Shown: positions 59,504 to 64,000 of the stretch, piece after piece | Numbering within the stretch: the stretch's first letter is position 1 | Layout: each line of letters starts with the position of its first letter | Origin: a bacterium YEK0313 | Lineage (GTDB): Bacteria > Pseudomonadota > Alphaproteobacteria > Rhizobiales > Phreatobacteraceae | Length of the DNA stretch: 64,000 nt | Reading direction: 5' to 3' | Assembly (NCBI GenBank): GCA_000751295.2 | Contig: CCMO02000001.1 | Coordinates: 3,500,615 to 3,564,614, forward strand | Translations under genes and position numbers: made by a program | The notes under the pieces: model-generated | The model's input: the letters and a program-made list of their open reading frames with translations, nothing else | What the model was told of the DNA's origin: nothing | The model's database searches: none

Positions 59504-60380
59504 CAAGTGGGACGTGATCCCGACGCGGCCAGCCAATCTGGCGCCGCCGGCGCCTGAATTTCCCTGGCCGAACGGCCATCGCGCCGCGCTGTTCCTGTCC
59601 TTCGACGTCGATGCCGAGAGCGCCTGGACCTCGAAGGACCCGGCCCATGCCGACCGGCTCGTGACCATGTCCTTCGGCGGCTACGAGGCACGCGTCGGCA
59701 CGCCGAAGCTGCTTGAACTTCTCGACCAGCTCGGCCTGAAGGCGACCTTCTTCATCACCGGCTGGGCGGTCGATGCGCATCCGGCCATGGCCGAGGCGAT
59801 CCTGAAGGCCGGCCACGAGATCGGCCATCACGGCTACCATCATCTGCTGCCCGATCCCGGCGATCCCTATATTCAGGACGAGCTCGAGCGCGGCTTCGAG
59901 ACGCTGAAGCGCCGGCTCGGCGTCGTGCCGGTCGGCTACCGCGCGCCCTTCGGCGAAAGCTGCGACGAACTGCGCGTCAGCCTCAAGCAGCGCGGCATTC
60001 TCTATTCCTCGTCCTGGCGCGACGATGTCAGGCCCTATCGGCAGGTGCTGCCGGATGGTTCGCCGGGGGTCATCGAACTGCCGCCCACCTCCAGCTACGA
60101 CGACTGGATGCATGGTCTCAGCGCGCGCTTCTCGCCGCGCTCGATCTTTCCCAAGGAGCACGTCCTGTCGATGTGGAAGGACGAGCTGGACGAGGTGCGC
60201 GACTGGGGCGCCATGGTCACCACGGTGCTGCATCCGCAGGTCAGCGGCCGGCCGATGCGCTTCCGGCTGCTGCGCGACTTCCTGACCTATGCCCAGGCCC
60301 ACGGCGACGTCTGGATCACGACCGGCGCCGAGATCGCCGCCCACTACGCGGCCTGCGAGGCGGCGGCGAAGGCGACTTAA
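59490..60380 (+). CDS. Polysaccharide deacetylase-family (NodB-fold) hydrolase, possible cyclic amide hydrolase
   Basis: The 296-residue protein has the NodB metal site: FLSFDVDAESAW (D39, D41), HEIGHHGYHH (H114 and H118 as H-x3-H) and the RAP motif YRAPFGESCDEL. There is no signal peptide. Cytosolic NodB-fold proteins include allantoinase PuuE and cyclic imide hydrolases, which open small rings rather than deacetylate sugars. Overlap with the transporter binding-protein gene by 14 bases and the N-carbamoylase nearby favour such a role over peptidoglycan editing. This assignment is inference. Confidence 0.83.
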   Translation: MPGNDKWDVIPTRPANLAPPAPEFPWPNGHRAALFLSFDVDAESAWTSKDPAHADRLVTMSFGGYEARVGTPKLLELLDQLGLKATFFITGWAVDAHPAMAEAILKAGHEIGHHGYHHLLPDPGDPYIQDELERGFETLKRRLGVVPVGYRAPFGESCDELRVSLKQRGILYSSSWRDDVRPYRQVLPDGSPGVIELPPTSSYDDWMHGLSARFSPRSIFPKEHVLSMWKDELDEVRDWGAMVTTVLHPQVSGRPMRFRLLRDFLTYAQAHGDVWITTGAEIAAHYAACEAAAKAT

Positions 60381-60422
60381 TGCCAACGGTCCAGGGCGCT
60401 GACGCGCCGGGCCGTTGAAGGC

Positions 60423-60458
60423 CTCGCAAATTGCTGAAGGAGAGCCGCAATTTGCGAG
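60423..60458. repeat. Perfect 12-bp inverted repeat
   Basis: CTCGCAAATTGC (60423-60434) and GCAATTTGCGAG (60447-60458) pair exactly around a 12-base spacer in the gap between the NodB-fold gene and sodB. No U-tract follows, so it is not a classical terminator. Confidence 0.85.
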
Positions 60459-60463
60459 AAGGA

Positions 60464-60492
60464 ACCAGCCGATATCCGCGATATCGGTTGGT
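60464..60492. repeat. 13-bp near-perfect inverted repeat
   Basis: ACCAGCCGATATC (60464-60476) pairs with GATATCGGTTGGT (60480-60492) with one mismatch around a 3-base loop. It directly follows the previous dyad. Confidence 0.8.
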
Positions 60493-60514
60493 GTCAGCCT
60501 CTTGCAACGAAGAC

Positions 60515-60550
60515 GGCCGGAGTCGCCCCTTGGGGCAGGCGGCTCCGGCC
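60515..60550 (-). terminator. Probable terminator of sodB
   Basis: GGCCGGAGTCGCC (60515-60527) pairs with GGCGGCTCCGGCC (60538-60550) with one mismatch; an inner stem CCCC/GGGG closes the loop. It starts 20 bases past the sodB stop on the minus strand. The following T-tract is weak. Confidence 0.6.
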
Positions 60551-60570
60551 TCTCTCGCGATGAGACGCAA

Positions 60571-61179
60571 TCAGGCGGACTTCAGCTGCGCCTCGGCGAA
60601 CTCGTAATTGGCCAGCTTGTCCAGGAAGTTGCTGACATAGTCGGGCCGCCGGTTGCGGAAATCGATGTAGTAGCTGTGTTCCCAGACATCGAGGCCGAGC
60701 AGCGCCCTGCCCTCGCCCGTGGCGAGCGGGTTGGACCCGTTGGCGGTCTTCGTCACCTTCAGCTTGCCGTCGGAGCCGAGCACCAGCCAAGCCCAGCCCG
60801 AGCCGAACTGGCCGACCGCCTGCGCCTTGAACGCCTCCTTGAAGGCATCGACGCTGCCGAAATCGCCGACGATCTTGGCTTCCAGCGCGCCCGGAAGGCG
60901 CCCGCCCTTTGGCGACAAGGCCTGCCAGAACAGGATATGGTTCCAGTGCTGGCCGGCATTGTTGAAGACCGGCGCGAGATCCGCCTTGCCGTTGCTCAGC
61001 AGCACGATCTCGTCCAGCGACTTGCCCTTCAGCGCATCGTTCTTCTCAACGAAGCCGTTGAGCGCCGTGACATAGGCCTGGTGGTGCTTGCCGTGATGGA
61101 ATTCCAGGGTTTCGGCGCTCATTCCGGCGCCGGCGAGCGCGTCGGCGGCATAGGGCAAGGCGGGAAGTTCAAAGGCCAT
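60571..61179 (-). CDS. sodB: Superoxide dismutase (Fe type)
   Basis: This 202-residue enzyme detoxifies superoxide. Metal ligands are in place: His28 in LEFHHGKHHQAYV, His in FNNAGQHWNHILFW, and Asp/His in LLGLDVWEHSYYIDF. The QFGSGWAWLVL segment is typical, and the Gln in NNAGQHWNH favours the iron branch; the metal cannot be proved by sequence. No signal peptide, so cytosolic. A GAGGAG ribosome site precedes the ATG at 61179. Confidence 0.95.
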   Translation of the reverse strand: MAFELPALPYAADALAGAGMSAETLEFHHGKHHQAYVTALNGFVEKNDALKGKSLDEIVLLSNGKADLAPVFNNAGQHWNHILFWQALSPKGGRLPGALEAKIVGDFGSVDAFKEAFKAQAVGQFGSGWAWLVLGSDGKLKVTKTANGSNPLATGEGRALLGLDVWEHSYYIDFRNRRPDYVSNFLDKLANYEFAEAQLKSA

Positions 61180-61350
61180 GGTGGGCTCCTCTTCGGTTCC
61201 GCCCGCATCGCCGGGCGCGATGCCGGGCCGGCTTGGCTCCGCCTCCTCGACCGGAAGGCGACCATTTTTCCAAGTTATTACTTTTTAAATTCACCCGAGC
61301 AGGGCTGTCAAGTTAACGCAGGGCGCGGGCCCTGGGACGCGCTGATCACC

Positions 61351-61391
61351 AAAAAGTCAGGGCCTGGCCGTCCGGCGACGACCAGGCCCTG
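61351..61391 (-). terminator. Rho-independent terminator of vapBC
   Basis: On the minus strand CAGGGCCTGG (61382-61391 complement) pairs with CCAGGCCCTG (61358-61367), followed by ACTTTTT (61351-61357). It lies 50 bases past the vapC stop. Confidence 0.78.
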
Positions 61392-61441
61392 ATTGGATGA
61401 ACAAGGGGCGGGCCCCTGTCCGCGTCCACGCGCCGACCGGC

Positions 61442-61828
61442 CTATGCCACCATGATATCGGTCTGACTGAAATCGTTGCCCTTGAATAGGAGCGGCTCGC
61501 CCATGGCTCTCGCCAGAGCATAAGAAAAGCAATCCCCGTAGTTCAGGCCGGCCTTATGCCGCCCCTTGCCAAAATCGAGGAAGGCCTGCCGCGCCAATTC
61601 GCCATGTTCGACCGTTACGGGCTCGATCACGATGCCGGCACGGCGCAAGAAGGCTTCCGCCTGTCGCATTCCTCCGGCGCCGAGCTGGCTTTCGATCACG
61701 ATCGACATCTCGACATAACTCGCGACGCTGATGCGACAAGCATCGGCATCGTGGATCATCTGCACGAAAGCTTCAGCCTCCGGCTCACGGTAGAGGATCG
61801 CGATCATCGCCGAAGTATCGATGATCAT
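61442..61828 (-). CDS. vapC: VapC-type PIN-domain toxin
   Basis: The 128-residue protein is a PIN-domain ribonuclease with the acidic residues expected for metal binding: D4 in MIIDTSAMIAIL, E40 in SYVEMSIVI, D99 in LNYGDCFSYALA and D119 in KGNDFSQT. VapC toxins cut initiator tRNA or rRNA loops; the target here is unknown. Its ATG overlaps the vapB stop by 4 bases (ATGA), the usual coupled antitoxin-toxin order. Confidence 0.93.
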   Translation of the reverse strand: MIIDTSAMIAILYREPEAEAFVQMIHDADACRISVASYVEMSIVIESQLGAGGMRQAEAFLRRAGIVIEPVTVEHGELARQAFLDFGKGRHKAGLNYGDCFSYALARAMGEPLLFKGNDFSQTDIMVA

Positions 61829-62073
61829 TTCGGCAAGCCGTCCTCATCATAGAGGAGCTCGGCATGATCGATATATGCTTGCTTCACATGCAGCGCCGCA
61901 CGATCGGCGATAGCCAGCAACTCCTGCACGCTGGCCTTGCTATTGTGGTGCTCGAGCCTGGCATATCGCTCACGCAAGGCTTCGGTGACCACACGCGTCA
62001 TGCTCTCGCCCGTCGCACGGGATATGGCCCGCGCCAAACGGTGGGCTTCGGGATCCTTGATATTGAGGCTCAC
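61825..62073 (-). CDS. vapB: VapB-type antitoxin
   Basis: This 82-residue protein has an N-terminal DNA-binding region (MSLNIKDPEAHRLARAISRA) and a C-terminal toxin-wrapping half (VKQAYIDHAELLYDEDGLPK). The N-terminal start is GTG at 62073. It resembles the Rv0623/PSK-like antitoxins paired with PIN toxins. It probably represses its own promoter together with VapC; repeated TGGTAGAA elements lie just upstream. Confidence 0.9.
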   Translation of the reverse strand: MSLNIKDPEAHRLARAISRATGESMTRVVTEALRERYARLEHHNSKASVQELLAIADRAALHVKQAYIDHAELLYDEDGLPK

Positions 62074-62084
62074 GAAGACCGCCT

Positions 62085-62112
62085 TTCTACCAGAGTAACA
62101 AACGTTCTACCA
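62085..62112 (-). promoter_or_regulatory. Candidate vapBC operator, two 20-bp spaced repeats
   Basis: TGGTAGAA occurs twice on the minus strand (62105-62112 and 62085-62092), exactly 20 bases apart, or about two helical turns. The arms AGAGT and ACTCT between them also form an inverted pair. The pair ends 11 bases before the vapB GTG. Confidence 0.55.
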
Positions 62113-62214
62113 CTCTACCCCTAACGCCGCGTGATGCCAAGGAGATCCGTGCTCGCGCTGGATTGGGGATCCCGGGAGGCGAGCCCTGCCCGCCTCCCGC
62201 ATCGGCTCGCAACC

Positions 62215-62586
62215 TCAGCGCACCTGCGCCTGCATCATCCGCCGGCCGGGCGGCGTCAGCTGGATGGCCCCGCGCGGGCGCTGCGGCAGGTCGACGCCGG
62301 CTGTACCGGTCAGCCGGTTGTCGCCTGCGGGGGCCAGCGTCACCCGCACCGACTGGCCGTTGACGACAAGGATCGCAACGCCCTGGAAGCCGGAGGACGC
62401 CACCGTCTTGTCGTCGTGGTCGCTGAGGTAGATGTCGAGCGTCCTGCCCTTGGCGACCACCTCGACATGGTAGGTATCGGCCATTTCATAGACCGTGCCG
62501 CCGTTGCGGCCGGGATGCGGGTCGTGGGCGAAAGCCGGCGCGGCCATCAGCATCAGCGCCAAGACCGGGGTCAGAAAACGTTTCAT
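62215..62586 (-). CDS. Small exported protein linked to a metal efflux pump
   Basis: This 123-residue protein has a signal peptide (MKRFLTPVLALMLMAAPAFA, cleaved at AFA-HDP) and a single beta-rich domain (YHVEVVAKGRTLDIYLSDHD, GVAILVVNGQSVRVTLAP). The mature N-terminus is His-rich (HDPHP). It follows the RND pump gene by 47 bases on the same strand, so a role in periplasmic metal handling is likely, but it does not carry the CusF or CzcE motifs I would need to name it. Confidence 0.78.
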   Translation of the reverse strand: MKRFLTPVLALMLMAAPAFAHDPHPGRNGGTVYEMADTYHVEVVAKGRTLDIYLSDHDDKTVASSGFQGVAILVVNGQSVRVTLAPAGDNRLTGTAGVDLPQRPRGAIQLTPPGRRMMQAQVR

Positions 62587-62633
62587 GCAAGGAGCCTCCT
62601 TCGGGCGTCTGACGGCATGAGGACTTGGGGATT

Positions 62634-64000
62634 TCAGAACGTCTCGGCCCGGGCGCCCTGCGGCACGGCGGTTTCGTCCGAGGACATGGCGAGCGCCTTC
62701 AGCCGCTCCAGCGGCTTGCGCCCGAACATGAGGAACAGCACCGGCGTCACGATGGTGTCGAGCAGCGTCGCCGTGACCAGGCCGCCGAAAATCGTGACCG
62801 CCACCGGGTGCAGGATCTCCTTGCCCGGCGCATGCGGGTCGAGCATCAGCGGCACCAGGGCGACGCCGGCCGAGAGCGCGGTCATCAGCACCGGCGTCAG
62901 CCGCTCCAGGCTGCCGCGCACCACCAGATCCCGCCCGAAGGCCAGGCCTTCGTGCAGCGCCAGATTGACCGTGTGGCTGATCTTGAGGATGCCGTTGCGG
63001 GTGGCGATGCCGGTCAGCGTGATGAAGCCGACCATGGAGGCGACCGACAGCGGCTGGCCGGCGATCCACAGCGCCGCGACCGAGCCGATCAGCGCCAGCG
63101 GGATCGAGCCCATGATGATCAGCGCCAGCACGGTCGAGCGATAGCGCGAATAGAGGATCGCGAAGATCATGCCGAGCGAGAGCAGCGACAGCAGGCCGAT
63201 GGTCCGGCTCGCCTCCTCCTGGGCCTGGAACGTGCCTTCGAGGCTGGCGAAGAAACCCGGCGGCAGGCGCGTCGCGTCGATCTCCTTGCGGATGTCGGCG
63301 ATCAGCCTCGCCATGTCGGCAATGCCGTCGGAATTGGCCAGCACCACCACGCGGCGCTTGCCGTTCTCGCGCAGGATCTGGTTCGGCCCGTCGGTTTCGG
63401 TGACGCTGGCGACCTGGCGCACCGGCACCCAGCCGACCGGCGTCTCGATCAGCAGGTCACCGAGGCCCTGCGTCGTGCGCGACTGGTCGGCGAGGCGCAC
63501 CACCAGGTCGAACCGGCGGATGCCGTCGACGATGCGCGACACGACGCGGCCATTCGACAGCCGCTCGAGCTGTTCGGTCACCGCCGAGGGCTGGATGCCG
63601 TAGAGCGCCGCCCGCTGGTGGTCGACGACGATCTCGAGCTGGGGAATGCGCACCTGCTTCTCGACCTGCAGGTCGGCGAGCCCCGGAATGCGCGCGAGCT
63701 TCACGCGGAACTCCTCGGCGATCGTGCGCAGCGTGTCGAGGTCCTCGCCGAAGATCTTGAGCGCGATCTGCGCCCTCACCCCCGACAGCATGTGGTCGAG
63801 CCGGTGCGAGATCGGCTGGCCGACATTGGTGGTCACCGGCAGCACGGCGAGGCGCTGGCGGATGTCGGCGACGATCTCCGGCTTCGGCCGGCCGCCGGGC
63901 TTCAGCGCCACTTCGAGGTCGGAGACGTGCACGCCCTCGGCATGCTCGTCGAGCTCGGCGCGGCCGGTGCGCCGGCCGACCGTGCGCACCTCCGGCACGT
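62634..64000 (-). CDS. CzcA/CusA-type heavy-metal RND efflux pump, 5' end beyond window
   Basis: About 455 C-terminal residues of a heavy-metal RND pump are visible; the frame is open at base 64000, so the N-terminal half lies outside. Visible parts are the second periplasmic loop (ALKIFGEDLDTLRTIAEEF, IPGLADLQVEKQVRIPQLEI) and the C-terminal transmembrane set (LLSLLSLGMIFAILYSRYRS, GFITLTGIATRNGILKISH, PVAVTIFGGLVTATLLDTIV). Such pumps move divalent or monovalent metals with CzcB/CusB and CzcC/CusC partners, likely encoded to the right. Metal specificity cannot be read from this half. Confidence 0.93.
   Translation of the reverse strand, partial: VPEVRTVGRRTGRAELDEHAEGVHVSDLEVALKPGGRPKPEIVADIRQRLAVLPVTTNVGQPISHRLDHMLSGVRAQIALKIFGEDLDTLRTIAEEFRVKLARIPGLADLQVEKQVRIPQLEIVVDHQRAALYGIQPSAVTEQLERLSNGRVVSRIVDGIRRFDLVVRLADQSRTTQGLGDLLIETPVGWVPVRQVASVTETDGPNQILRENGKRRVVVLANSDGIADMARLIADIRKEIDATRLPPGFFASLEGTFQAQEEASRTIGLLSLLSLGMIFAILYSRYRSTVLALIIMGSIPLALIGSVAALWIAGQPLSVASMVGFITLTGIATRNGILKISHTVNLALHEGLAFGRDLVVRGSLERLTPVLMTALSAGVALVPLMLDPHAPGKEILHPVAVTIFGGLVTATLLDTIVTPVLFLMFGRKPLERLKALAMSSDETAVPQGARAETF

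Noticed and set aside
1..64000. tRNA genes, rRNA, insertion sequences, prophage or CRISPR
   Set aside because: None could be recognised; there are no spaced direct repeats, transposase motifs or cloverleaf-like segments that I could support.

Overview
The window is high-GC DNA from an alphaproteobacterium, most likely a Hyphomicrobiales (Rhizobiales) member. The evidence is the run rpsB-tsf-pyrH-frr-uppS-cdsA-dxr-rseP-bamA-lpxD-fabZ-lpxA-lpxI-lpxB, LpxI in place of LpxH, a phosphatidylcholine synthase, a LexA gene preceded by GTTC/GAAC-type SOS boxes, an invasion-locus-B type protein and an alphaproteobacterial ComEC without nuclease domain. It looks chromosomal: no tRNA, rRNA, insertion sequence, prophage or CRISPR array was seen. 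Species was not determined.

Layout. 1-1881: 5' part of a fused membrane/spermidine-synthase-like gene, cut by the left edge. 1928-3922: lipA, a small P-loop kinase gene and ratA. 4027-11308: a five-gene purine operon read leftward, xdhA-xdhB-xdhC-puuD-allC (xanthine to urate to 5-hydroxyisourate, then allantoate hydrolysis). 11696-19218: sulP, pcsA, a UbiH-type hydroxylase, an AEC carrier, hspQ, an HpcH/HpaI aldolase and a probably frameshifted ialB-like gene. 19526-25779: a YejA-like binding protein, a degenerate adenylate-forming protein, an Asp/Glu racemase, a tiny secreted Gly/Asn-rich protein and a divergent outer-membrane barrel. 25863-29117: a FrnE-like DsbA, moaC-moeA and lexA. 29111-34437: comEC, gltX, gltA. 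34563-49608: the large leftward translation, isoprenoid, outer-membrane and lipid A cluster. 49784-51937: a HAD phosphatase, a MOSC protein and a two-receiver response regulator. 52243-60380: a catabolic cassette (beta-propeller, amidase, LysR, N-carbamoyl-D-amino-acid-type hydrolase, polar amino acid ABC transporter, NodB-fold hydrolase). 60571-64000: sodB, a vapBC pair and the end of a heavy-metal RND efflux operon.

How it fits together. XdhAB needs molybdenum cofactor, and moaC/moeA for that cofactor lie in the same window. The pyrH-to-lpxB block joins ribosome recycling, undecaprenyl and CDP-diacylglycerol supply, outer-membrane protein assembly and lipid A synthesis. The 52-60 kb cassette reads as import and stepwise hydrolysis of a small cyclic or acyl amide, with LysR as probable regulator; its substrate is unknown.

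The most notable points are: (1) an in-frame TAA that cuts the C-terminal extension off ribosomal protein S2; (2) a one-base frameshift in the ialB-like gene at a perfect 15-bp inverted repeat; (3) a 95-residue secreted protein with LNG repeats and a GNTVNVP segment resembling chaplin motifs; (4) an acyl-CoA-synthetase-like protein that has lost its ATP-binding loop and catalytic lysine; (5) the NodB-fold plus carbamoylase cassette.
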